The notes under the pieces: generated by a model | Seen by the model: only the letters and a program-made list of their open reading frames with translations | Database searches by the model: none | What the model was told of the DNA's origin: nothing | Part shown: positions 46,687-57,951 of the stretch, piece after piece | How positions within the stretch are numbered: position 1 is the stretch's first letter | How the letters are laid out: the number at the start of each line of letters is the position of its first letter | Made by a program: the position numbers and the translations under genes | Source of the DNA: Isoetes taiwanensis | Lineage: Eukaryota > Streptophyta > Lycopodiopsida > Isoetales > Isoetaceae | Direction: 5' to 3' | Length of the DNA stretch: 64,000 bases | Assembly: GCA_021234155.1 (NCBI GenBank) | Contig: JAJEKV010000143.1 | Location: forward strand, 812,226-876,225

Positions 46687-48325
46687 TGTGACGGTCCAAG
46701 GGAATATACGCCATAAATACGTATATTCCTGGATCCGTCACCATACAAGTCTATCTTTATAGCCTTGTATACCATAGATTGTGGCACTAGGGGGCATGGC
46801 TAAGTTATTCTCATAACTTAGCCAACCATAGGTTAAGCCATTATCCACGTGGCCTTAACCTATTGGGGCACCGCCACACAGGACTCACCCGATTGGTGCC
46901 ACGTGGCATCCTAGGTGGACCTAACTTATATAGGCATAAACCCTAACCCTAGACCTCTTTTTTCCCCTAGCACCCGAGAGCCACCTACTTGTTCGAAACC
47001 CCGTTTGAACATCGCTCGTTAGTGGCATAGGCTGGTGCAAAGAAATTTGAGGTAGACCCGTTCTTGGAGGAGGAACAGCAGCTTGTGAGTCGAAGACTAT
47101 GGAGGCGCCCGGATCTGGAGGGAGAGCATCAGGAGCAGGTATGTAGGATAGTAGTTGTGATAGCTCATCTGGGATTAGCATTCCAGGTGTGCTAGTATTT
47201 TGTATCTAGAGTAGAGCCATCCTAGAACCCATATTCAACATCTTGAACCCTAATCAAGGAACCCTAACTATTAGTTAGTTGTATGATTAGGTTAAGATGT
47301 ACTTCTTATGGTTATTCTCATGATGTGATGATTATGTGATGATGGTTGATCATGTTTGCTCCTCTTGTATTGGGAAGGGGGGTAGAGACCTAGAGCCATA
47401 TGTAGTATGCTCCTAGAGTAGACCCCTTAGTTCCTATTAGTTGCGGCCTGTGCATAGGAGCCCACCAGGCTATTGAGGCTATGATATGACTCAGCACCAG
47501 ATAACGGGGCTAGAGGGAAAGTGGAGGGAGGATCCCTGCCGAGTGGGGGCTTCGGGGGATCCCATAGTGGGCTAGGCTTATGGTCGGTCACTTCGTGTGG
47601 GCCGAGCATGGGTCCGACACCTCCTGGGGCAATGGTGTTGCCCTGCCTCTCGGGAGCTGCAAGTGATGGCTTGGCTCGCTTTGGGGGTTCACCGGGTGCG
47701 AATGGGTGTGTCGCCACGATTCTCTAGCCGCCCCCGGCACCTCTAGACCCCGGAAGGGGAGATGCAACCCTTCCCGCCTCATCGGACCAGGGGAGATGCA
47801 ACTCGAGTAGTCCCGATGGGTGATGCCATGGGATTGCGTGATCCGGAAGGCTAGAGTCCCGTCGAGCCTGATCTAGCCCATCTCAACGCATGCACAGGAG
47901 GGGCGATGGAGTGGTCAACCCCAGCCATTGTTCTATAGCCAGCCCTGCGCCATTGCCATGACTCGGTCCGCTTCTATCTTGAGGCCTAGCCGGCCGGGTC
48001 ATCCTCCTTATGGGTCCGGTCGGCGGTAGGAGCTCTCCTGTTTTATGGGTTGTGATTATCATCTTGGCATTGGTATATGTGTGGTGCACTACCCTTCGAG
48101 GTAGTATTTGTATATGTTTTATGCTAGTTCTGACGTGTTATCGCTTCCGCTGTTATAGGAGCCCATAGGGGAAGGGCGCGCAAGACACCTTCGTATTCCC
48201 TTCCCGCACTAGGAGTCATCTCAGAGTGCGGGGTAGACGAAGGGCCCATGCGGTTGATGAGCCGGATGGGGGATTTCCTGCCGAGGGTACGGCCGGGCGC
48301 CGTATGTTTAGCAGGGAGCGTCACA
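46687..48325 (+). mobile_element. Solo LTR of the copy A subfamily, inserted in copy B's leader
   Basis: 1639 bp, TGTGACGG to GCGTCACA, flanked by AATTT on both sides (46682-46686 and 48326-48330). Removing it and one AATTT rejoins the leader GAAATAGAAATTTCCACC, as in copy A's uninterrupted leader. It has the same length and nearly the same sequence as the LTR of copy A. A solo LTR is left after recombination between the two LTRs of a full element, which deletes the inside. Confidence 0.95.
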
Positions 48326-48801
48326 AATTTCCACCATCGAGCCTCGAAAATGAGGGAAATTTTTTTTCCCTAGGTAGTGAGTTCGAGATTAGGCTAAGTT
48401 GAAAGAATGAGTCAAATTTACCTTCTAGTAAAATTGAAGTGAGAATTATGCATCTGCATCCAATTTCACCTAAAATGGGTCGAAGAATCATGCCAATCGG
48501 AGACCCGAGTGAAAAATGGCGCAAATCCATAATTAACACCTCAAACCATTAGGAAATTTGAAAATTTAAAGCTATAATACGAATTTCAGTATATATTAAA
48601 AATTAAATATACATTAATAATAAGGGTACTATAGAGTAATTAATAAGAGGGGGCTAATAAGTAGGCCTATTAATGATAGGAGAATATTCCCAGGGACCCT
48701 TCCTTTTAAATAGTCTTGCCACCTCATTTTCCCTCCAAGCCTTTCCTCCACCCTATCTCTCTTGATCAGCCTTACGTCATCTGTTTTCCCTACCGTTAAG
48801 T
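48326..48801 (+). promoter_or_regulatory. Leader of copy B with TATA-like box before the H3-like gene
   Basis: AT-rich leader matching 5713-6252 of copy A. TTTTAAATAG at 48703-48712 lies about 90 nt before the ATG in a block (GAATATTCCCAGGGACCCTT) conserved in both copies. This could drive the H3-like gene separately from the LTR; inferred only. Confidence 0.4.
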
Positions 48802-49890
48802 ATGGCAAGAACGAAGCAGACAGCCAGGAAGGCGGGTGAGTGGCCTAGTCTCTCAATGGCGCACTTAGCAGTGGGTCGCCACGTGAAGAAGATCCCCGAA
48901 CACCTCCGACCTAAGAAGGGGGAAGAGGAGTTTCCCTCCAGCAGCAGCGACGCGACCTACCATGACGCTGAGGAGGACGCACCTAGTAGTAGCTCTTCGT
49001 CAGCAGGCACCCAGAGAACCGGAGAATCCCGTCACTTCGGGCCTTCGGACACTGAGGTGGAAGAACAGGTGGAAGAGCAAGTTGAAGAGCAGCCTCAGCA
49101 CCGGACCCAGGAAGCGGGCCCTTCAGTACCCAAGAAGAAGGGCAAGGAGAAGGTTGGGGAGTGGCCTGAGGAGAGGGCCGCAAGGAAGAAGAGAGAGAGA
49201 GAGCGGGAGCTGAGGGAGCAGGAGAGGCGCACCAAGAGAAGGAACGACCGGCCGCGCACGACCGTCGTTATTGAAGAACCCCAGCGGGAGGAAGTAGAAG
49301 AGGAGGTTGAAGAAGAAGAGGAGCAGGAGGAGGAAGCTGACCCAAGACCACCTTACCCGGTGTGGCCCGACCCACCTAAGGTGATCAAGAAGGTAGGCTA
49401 CGGGCGAAGGCCCGCTCGCCATAAAGGAGGAGCGCCGCTCAGACGCCAAAGCATACCAGAATACCTCCGCCTGGACGAGGTATAATGATTGGTAACGGGC
49501 CGCAAAACGTCCAACGCGACCGCGGGGAGGGGGCCGCCACCAAAGAATCAGATTCCCAAGCCGCCAGCCACTTAATCGGAGAAGCCAAGAAGGTCCATCA
49601 CGGGCTTCCAATCCGGATACACCCCCAGAGATTGTAGACACTTTCAAAAGCTGCACTAATCTCCGATTAGGAAGAAGCCGCTCGAGCTGCCTGGCGCGGG
49701 AGGTGATGCAGAGTTCGCCACCCATCATTGGGGACGCCGCCACAACTCGGGTGCCGCAGTGGCCGCCGAGGCCGAGCTCACCCAACTGTTCGAAGAAGGG
49801 AACCTCGCGCGATCCACGCCAAGAGGGTGACCTTTGATGCCCAAGGACATACACTTTACATTAGTCGCATCCGCAAAGGAACGGCCTTGA
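48802..49890 (+). pseudogene. Histone H3-like gene carried by retrotransposon copy B
   Basis: The ATG at 48802 opens 227 codons. Residues 1-9 after Met are ARTKQTARK, identical to H3 through K9 (R2, T3, K4, T6, R8 and K9 kept), then AGEW replaces STGG. HVKKIPEHLRPKKG follows, then Ser-rich and Glu-rich stretches (EVEEQVEEQVEEQ), a basic coil (ERAARKKRERERELREQERR) and a Pro-rich part. The open frame ends at 49485, where copy A continues. The fold is present but shifted: [12 protein letters not shown] near 49772-49808, AIHAKRVT near 49820-49842, MPKDIH in the next frame, and a final ERP stop at 49888-49890 as in copy A. The position is about 570 nt from the 5' LTR once the solo LTR is discounted. 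As given, it could make only the tail-plus-insert protein, not a full histone fold. Confidence 0.93.
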
Positions 49891-50079
49891 GGATGAAAAA
49901 TTTGTGTAAATTAATGTACTTGTTAAGTTTTTCCTCCTATGAATATAAAATTTTGTTGAAAAGTAACTTCAATTTTGTATAAAAATGTGTTTAAGTAGCT
50001 CAATTTTACCTTAGTTTTGACCATTGAAATTGGAAGGTTGAGAGAAAAATTAATTAGTTAGAAACCCTAGCTTAATTAG

Positions 50080-50420
50080 TCAAAAAATGGCCAAACTGGC
50101 GAAACCGGTCGCCCGCTAAAAACGCTGCCTCGGCCCTCTTTGACGCAGGGCCCTTTCTCGCGACGCCACCCGATTTCGGCATTTTGATGCCAATTCAGGC
50201 CCAATTCAAGTAAGAAAAGTTGCTAGTTAGGTTAGAAGCATGCTGAAAAGTCATGTTAGGATGTCTAAATTCCAAAAACCCCTCATAGAAATTAAATTGA
50301 CTAAACCGGTCGCGTCACTAAAAATTGCGTCAAGCTCCCGACACGCAGAAGCTAATTCTCGCGACGCCACCCGATTTCGCCCAAAGTTGCCCAATTTGAC
50401 CAATTTTGACCCAACAAACT
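50080..50420 (+). repeat. Two diverged copies of the spacer module in copy B
   Basis: AAACCGGTCGC, TCTCGCGACGCCACCCGATT and a CAATTTG/CAATTCA tail occur twice, from about 50098 and from about 50303. The equivalent pair sits at 4083-4460 in copy A, between the H3-like gene and ORF1. This is a fixed family feature. Confidence 0.6.
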
Positions 50421-50670
50421 GCCATGTAGTGTTTCTTGCTTTGCTTTGCTTAGAATTGCACTTCATGGTAGTTCATTTGGACACCCATGGCCATAGATTT
50501 GAGGTCTTCTCTCATCAAGAACCTTTGTGCACGGAACCCGAGGTATTCCTAGTCTATAAAAGGGCCTCATTTGTCATTTTCTCCCCATCGAACTCGCTCT
50601 CCTCCCCTTTGGCGATTTTCTAGTACTTTGCCCATTCCCATCAACCATTTTTCATAACCATCTTTGCTCA

Positions 50671-52203
50671 ATGGCGCCATCAAGCTTTGTTAGATGGTAC
50701 AATGACTCCAATCACATCCGCGGAATTCCCTCGCCGAGCAAGCCTTTCATGTCTTTGATCACCTCTTTGATCTTCATGCCACCTTAACTAGAACTCCTTA
50801 CTATAATCGACATCATTTGCCAATATGATCAGCCACAATCTACCCGGAAGTTAGCTTGCCACCTAGGGGAGGGAAATGGGTTTCCTTAGACACTATTACC
50901 CAAGCCATAGGTGGGGATCCAGGGCAAGAATAGGCTCGGATAGAACCGTAAACATGCCCGACTACATGACCTCGTAAGCATCATAGGCATAGGTATGTCT
51001 CAAACCAAGCGAAATTTTAGCCTTATTCATGCAAAACACAGGCGCTTAACCAACCGGGGAGCCGCCAATTCAACCTTTGGATTTAGCACCTCTCGACACT
51101 CCTGCAGCGGCAGCCCGATAAGCATCCATGAGATCGAGACTACGATACCTAACATTACGGCCCACATCACAAGCACCTATGTTGCGATTGAGCAGGATTA
51201 CTAAGAGGAGGAGGAAGAGAACCCAAGTTGGGAGATAAGGGAGGCAAGAAGGATGGAGAGGCGCCTAGCTCAACAACAAGAAGCACTAAGGCGGGACTTC
51301 AACCCCCCAAAGGGTATCACGGCCCTCACCCCAAAGATCATCGACGGGCGAGGAGTACATATTCGCCAATCGACATCCCTCAACCTTCCCTATTGCCAAG
51401 AGGAGGGCCTCGTGGATCGATGAGCTCCTAAGCCTTATGGCACAAGAGCGGTGGTAGTGACTTCATCGACTACTCCTACCAAGAGATCCCACCGGAGGTA
51501 GCCGAGCGACACTCCTATGCGGGGAAACTATGTCGGACATCCGTGCATATTAATGCATTAGGTACATGTTTCAAAGAGCTAGGAACCCATCATCCCGTAA
51601 GAAGAGTTTCAAGAAATCCAAAGCAAGTTATACAAACCGAAGAGGCCCAAGCTCCAAATTTACCACCAAGGCGCCTCCAGAGTATGCGCGAATCATCTAG
51701 CAAAAGATCAATTTGGAGAACGCAACAACTATGTGGAGGGACCATGAAGATCTTACCGCAATAGATGTGTTCGGCGAGGCAGCTCAAAGGAAGAGTACGA
51801 GAGCCACTCTGGCCGCATTGTGGGTAAATCACTCGTGTACTATCTTCCGGCCCTTAGCCAAGGACAGATGATAGTCTTCCACAAAGGAGTTCAGCCCAAG
51901 GGGTGAAGAATCCGCGGCGCCTCATAGCACTTTCGTGCTTTGGACACCACGCCGTGATAGATTTCGGATGGACCATGTAATTCTCTTCAAAAGATCTCAG
52001 AGCCCTTCATGCCCTCGACTTCGCCAAGGGGCCACCTCGTGGATGCGCGACTTGTCGATGAGTGGCGGCAACCGCACCGTAACTTCCGCACCACAATTGG
52101 CAAAGAGCATTGGAGGGAGGATCGGGCGCCGAAATCCTCGCAGAACATGGGGAAGGGCACAACATTCAAGAAAATCAAGAACTTCTTCAAGCGACATCGT
52201 TGA
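50671..52203 (+). pseudogene. ORF1 of copy B
   Basis: Starts MAPSSFVRWYNDSNHIRGIP at 50671 and ends KIKNFFKRHR with a stop at 52201-52203. It matches ORF1 of copy A (EEEFQEIQSKLYKP near 51595; GQMIVFHKGVQPKG near 51865-51905). Function is unknown; frames change several times. It lies between the spacer repeats and gag. Confidence 0.6.
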
Positions 52204-52439
52204 TGGAAGACTGGTTTTATTAATTAATCAAGTGTATTGTAACTCTTTTCGCTATTATCATGTAACTTATGAAATGTATTTTGAAATGCTAATTAATGTC
52301 TTACCATGATCTTGACTTGTAAATGGAATTTTCATATAATTTCTTTTACGCCTAACATCAATTGTAGGAAGGAATGATTAATGTGTAACCCAAATAACAA
52401 GTATTGATGATCAATCCTTGCAAAGAAGGAACTCCGCTC

Positions 52440-53740
52440 AGTCTTCAAGGCCACGGCCGTCAACATTAGTGGATCCCCAGGAACCTATTCGGACGTGATC
52501 AGGATGACAACAACGACGATATGACGCCGGAAGCAATCAACGCGAGGCTCGTCCAGATGAGGAACCAGATGCACCAGCTGATCCACTGGGCCACCCCATT
52601 GATGAATGCCCAAGAATATGCACCTGCTCCACCACCACCTCCACCGCTACCTCAGCAAGGCATCGAGGAGGGTCCACAGTAGGAAGGGCAGGATAATCAG
52701 GGGAATGTCAGAGACAGGAAGAGGAAAAGGAGAAATGAAGATCTCCAACTCCACCTAGCTCCAAATTTTCATCGCACTTCCGCATACCATGACAGGGCCT
52801 AGCTCGAAGTGAGTCCGACACTCCACAGTAAGAGCCAGGGCAAGGGAAGGCGGATGACTATCGAAGAAGGTTGATAAAGCTGCGAGCAATGTGTGGAAGA
52901 CAAGGAAGTTGGGCCGTTCTCGTGAAAGGATAGGTCGTATGGAGGCGTAAGCATGGCTTGACGAAATGGAAGAATTTGGCAACCTTATAGCATGAAGGAC
53001 AAAGATATAGGGAAAGTTGCTACAACAAACTTGATAGGAGCAGCTAGAATCCGTGGAAAGGCTATGCTAAGTCTAACAAGCTCAAAAGAAACAATGGAGA
53101 TTCAAGACCTTCAAGAAAGCTCCGCATTATGTGCCAAGATCGCGACACCAGCATGTGCGATCCAAAGTAGCTCTATAGGTCAACTGTGGTACATTGTCGC
53201 CGGCAAGCATATACGAGGAATTTATGCTGCCGTGCTCCATGTCCCCTGAGTATCGAAAAGACAAGCAAATGACACCTTACATCGAAAGGATTGAACAAAG
53301 AATATCAAGAGGCTTGTAAGAGCAATCAACCCAAAGTCATTGAGGCCAGAAGACAAAGCTATAAGTTTGGAGGAAGCACCACCAACTCCAATGACAAAAA
53401 TGGCCAAGGGTAGAGCTTCGGGGCGCATCGGCAATACCGTAGTAGCAATCAGCGGTTTACGCCATCGGGGAGGCGGCAGCATGAAAAGGTTCGAGGGAGT
53501 AAGACCTTTGGGGACCGTGAAGCCACAAATGCATCGAGGGGGCAAGCAGCTAAAAGCGTATCCTGCATTACCCGACGGTAAAGAGAAGAGACAGAGTGTA
53601 TCGAGAAGAAGCTTTGTTCAGTGCTTCCGGCCCGACACCGGACACATGATTGCCCATTCATCATCGCGGCGTGCCTTTGGCGAGCTTATGGATTGGGATT
53701 CTCCAACGAAGCGGATGAAGACGCACGCACCGGCGTGAGG
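52440..53740 (+). pseudogene. gag of copy B
   Basis: MTPEAINARLVQMRNQMHQL near 52530 starts a typical plant gypsy gag N-terminus, followed by a proline run. AWLDEMEEFGN lies near 52950-52985. A zinc-knuckle remnant CFRPDTGHMIAH lies near 53620-53660. It is the counterpart of gag in copy A and is heavily frame-broken. Confidence 0.75.
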
Positions 53741-53759
53741 CCCGTGACTTCATAGATGG

Positions 53760-56700
53760 TGAGTGTCATATATGTGCAAACATTGAGTCGGTGATATTGA
53801 GGATCACCAACACCATTGCGGGCCGATGGGATCATAGATAGTAATCCATATGTAGTCCTCATAGACACAGTAGCTCTCATAACTTCGCTCTCCCAGGCTG
53901 GCTGCCCTAATGAAGAATAAGGTATTGAAGTTCAAGCCAAGGCCGGTTGCTGGCAAACGGCGCCCATTAGACACACACTAAGGGAGGAGGATCACATTCG
54001 ACATAGACCTTAGTGGAAGTAAGCGGGTCATGGGAGCAGCGTAAGTCATGGAAATTGAAGGTATGACCTTATAGTAGGCATGGAATTCTGGAAGCCGCCC
54101 AAAGCCATGATTGATTGTGACCGAAGCGAAGTCGCCATGACGGCACCGACGGGCACCAAATTCATAGTGAAAGGTAAGAAGGCAGCTCTTCCATGCAAAA
54201 GTATTTCTTTGAAGCACCTAAGGAAAAGTATAGAAAGAAATAAGGTGGATTATATTTTGAGGTTAGTGGCAATTGAGCCCAATAAGGTGGTGGAAGCGAT
54301 CAAAAGGGAAATCAGTTGCCCAGGCCAGTAGCAAGGTTCATCTCAGAATTTAAGGATGTATTCCCGGATGAAATCCGGCAATTACCACCTTATAGGGGTG
54401 TAGAATGTGAAATCACATTAGCTCCAGATGCTAAGCCTACCAGCAAGGCACCTTACAGGATGAGCACCCCAGAATTGATAGAACTCAAGAAGTACTCGTG
54501 AATTGCTTGAGCTTGGGTTTATTAGAGCAAGTGTGTCTCCTTTTGGAGCACCTATACTCTTTGTGAAGAAGAAAGATGGGAGCTTAAGAATGTGCATAGA
54601 CTATCGCCAGCTCAACAAGCAGACGATAAAGAACAAGTATGCATTGCCAAGGGCAGATGATTTGATGGACCAGCTCCAAGGAGCAAGGGTATTCTCAAAA
54701 AATTGACTTAAGGTCGTGGGTACCATCAGATAAGAATAAAGGAAGAGGATATCCATAAGACCGCCTTTAGAACGCCGATGGTCACTTTGAATTCACAAGA
54801 ATGCCCTTTGGGTTGTCGAACGCCCAAAGAACTTTTTTATGCGACTCATGAACGACGCCTTCGTGGAATTTCTAGATGAGTTTGTCATTGTTTTCTTGAC
54901 GACATTCTAGTCTACAAAGAAGTCCATTGAAGATCATGATCAGCATTTGAGAAGGGTCTTGGAAAAGTTGAGATCGGCATCGCTTGTATGGCAAGCTCTC
55001 CAAATGCCACTTTGCTACCCAAAGAGTGGAGTACTTGGGCCATGTAATATCGGCGGAAGGGATTTCCACCGACCTCGCAAAGATTGAAGCGTTAGTCGAT
55101 TGGCCAGCTCCAAGGAATGTAGTAGAAGAAGCTTTCTTTGTTAGCGGATATTACAAAAAGTTCGTGAAGGGACTTTGCTAAATGGGCGCCCCCTTGACGG
55201 ACCTCACTAAGAGCGTTAAGGTGAAAGATTGGAGAGCACATTGGCAGAGAAAGTCCAAGTTTCCTTTGAGAAGCTCAAGGAGGCCTTAACAATAGTTCAA
55301 AGGTTTCCGTCCTTCCCACCCAAGTAAAGATAAGCTTGTGGCTACGGATGCAAGCAAGAGGGCGTATCAGGCGCCTTTTGATGCAAGAAGAAAGGGTAGT
55401 CGCCTATGACTCAAGAAGATGAACGACGCCGAGCAATGCACCAACCCATGATCAGAGCCCTAGCCACTGGCACTAAGGATTTGAGGTATTATTTGTCGGA
55501 AGGAAGTTTCAGCGATAATCGACCAGAGTTTCCCCAGATTCTCAACCTAAGGCAAAGGAGGTGGATGGAATTCTGAAGAATATGATTTTGATAGTATATA
55601 AGCCCGCAAGCTTAATGTTGTGGCAAGATGCTCTCCAGAGACCGCTTTGATAAGAATGCATTGTATCACATCTCCACTCTTTCGAGTGAGTTTGTAAGAA
55701 GATTGAGGAGACCTCGCCATTGGATGAAGACTTCAAGGAAGTATGGGAAAGCTTCTAGAGAGGCTAGAACAGATATGAACCGGAGGCTTTCAAGCATTAT
55801 AAGAAGGAAGGCAAACTGCTGTATCAAGGGCATAAGTTGTGTGTGCCGAATCATCAGGTAAGGAAGTTTAATTCTTCATGATACATAACAGCCCAATAGC
55901 AAGTATGCAGAAGTTTATGAAGACCTACTAAGATTCAAGTAGTTATTTCGCCGTGATGAAGAAATGGGATAGCTGTGTATATGGAATGCCAACAGTCGCC
56001 AGACCAAAAGCGGTAGCAATCAATTCCGTGTGTTTAGAGCCATTATGTGCCAAATGCTAAGGGAGGTCATAAGTATGGATTTTATCGGACTCTAGAACTC
56101 TTCGAGGCAAGGATGCATTGATGGTTGTCGAGACAAGTTATCTAAGATGGTACATTTGTGCGCCTTGCGTAACTACCGGACAATCGATTAGATAACGCCA
56201 AGCCATTTGTAAAGGAGATTTTTTAGACTCCATGGCATGCCTCGGGAGATAATTTTATAGATTCCAAATTTATGAGTGCTTTTTGGCAAGACCTCTTAGC
56301 ACGATCCGTATTTTAAGCTCTCCATGAGCACGCGGTGACATCCCAAACAGATGGTCGACGGAGAGGGATTTAACCGTGATCAAGATATGCTTCTCGCTTT
56401 GGTGGAATAAGTGTACCAAGTGGACATGATACATCCACTTCTGGTGGAGCCCGCTTACACAGTGCGCGGGCGTGAGTCATCTCATGTCTCCTTTCATGGT
56501 AAATTACGGGTACCAAAGGCTTAACTCCCTGACACTTGGGTACAATCCCCGTGTCAAAGGTGGAAGTATCCTAGCAAATGCTAGGAGACAAGGCGCAGCA
56601 GCTGGTGGAAGAAGTAAGGGGTTACCTTAGCAGGCAAGAAGTCGGCAAAAGAGTGTGGCCGATGTTGGCTGTGGACCTAAGAGAGTTCGAGGTAGGCGAT

Positions 56701-57100
56701 AGCGTGTGGTTGAAGATCAAGGTTACAAGCTAAGCTTCTGATTGGGAGTTGTAAGTTGCCCCTAGGTGGGCTGGTCCGTTTAAGATTTTTGGAGAGTGGG
56801 TTCCCAAGCTTCATGTTGGATCTTCTTCCGCCCATCTTAAGGTTCACAAGGTTTAATGCAAGTTTATTAAAAGGCACAATCCTAACCTCGAGGAGGTTTT
56901 GATAATTCAAATCATGGAAATGACTAAGAGCAAGTGGAAATTGTGCCCCGAGTTACTTCTGATAAGTCATTCAAGGAAGACTAGAGGTCCCAGCTCTCCA
57001 ATTTTTGGTTAAGTGGGAAGCATTTCACCTGTGGAAGAGAACTTGGGTATTGAAGCAAGATTTGAGAAGCAATACCCGAGTTTATGAAGGAGTTTGATAC
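53760..57100 (+). pseudogene. pol of copy B (PR-RT-RNase H-IN-chromodomain remnant)
   Basis: Protease: VVLIDT with SSHNFAL one frame away (about 53855-53900). RT: ISEFKDVFPDEIRQLPPYRG at 54335, [40 protein letters not shown], a decayed FLDDILVY near 54890, and YLGHVISAEGISTDLAKIEA near 55030. RNase H and integrase are recognisable only in pieces (DSKFMSAFWQDL near 56270; TSQTDGR near 56345; VGDSVWLKIK near 56695). Near 57018-57060 FLVKWEAFHLWKRTWV looks like a chromodomain core. No long frame survives past RT. Confidence 0.88.
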
Positions 57101-57951
57101 AGTCGCCTCCCGACTTGGTCGACTTCACCGCTGTGGAGGTTAGCTTAGTGGCGTTTTGTTGTTTCAGCCCGCGGTGTGTATTCTAGTTAGTGGAATATTA
57201 TGCCGTAATCTTGGAACATGGGCGGCGGGATGGGATAAGCCTTGGGCATGCTCTAGGCAACATGCACCAGAGGTGATGACCACTAGGGTCAGCGCGAAGA
57301 GGAGAGAGAAGGAAGGCATGGTGCGCGATGATGGGACATCGGTTTGATGCTCCCCATGCCACGATGTGGGGGGTACACACCGGGCCGTAGGGGGGTCAGT
57401 GGTGAGGGTTAAAGTGATCATGTGCGATGGGATCGTGAGACGCCCTCAGCTTGGGAAACCCTGGGGCATGATGCAATTAGGGTACCTTGCACCTGCAATC
57501 GAAAGGCTGCGTAGCACTTGATCATGGGCATGATGGATCATCTTGTACCAGTTCAAGCTCAAACCGAAGCGCTGCTGATCGAAAGTAAGGTATTGGTAAG
57601 TGGGAAAACCCCTAAAACCACAATTTTATTAATTAGACTAACGAACAGCCCATGCGCAAGTGAGAAGGAGCATCGAGGGGAAGGACACAGAAGATGGGGA
57701 GAACCAATTTAGATTATGAACCCCAATAACTCTTATAATAAATGTTTTGAATTATTGTGTAAGAAGTAATCCCTGTTAAGGCTATATAATCGCGGCAGGC
57801 ACAAATATAGCTCTAAATTTTGACGTTAATCTGTTAATAGGAAGTTGATCGCTTAAAATCAATTGTATGCCTTTGCATTGTTTTGGCAGATCAAGTAGGT
57901 TTGTCATCTTAGCTAATGTCGAGGGCAAAGATTAGTCCTGTTGGGGAGGAA
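57101..57951 (+). other. 3' untranslated region and polypurine tract of copy B
   Basis: No gene motifs. The stretch ends TTGGGGAGGAA (57941-57951), the polypurine tract that primes plus-strand synthesis, directly before the 3' LTR. Confidence 0.7.

Noticed and set aside
49123-49854. Minus-strand ORF of 243 codons
   Set aside because: It is the complement of the GC-rich H3-like gene of copy B; no motifs.
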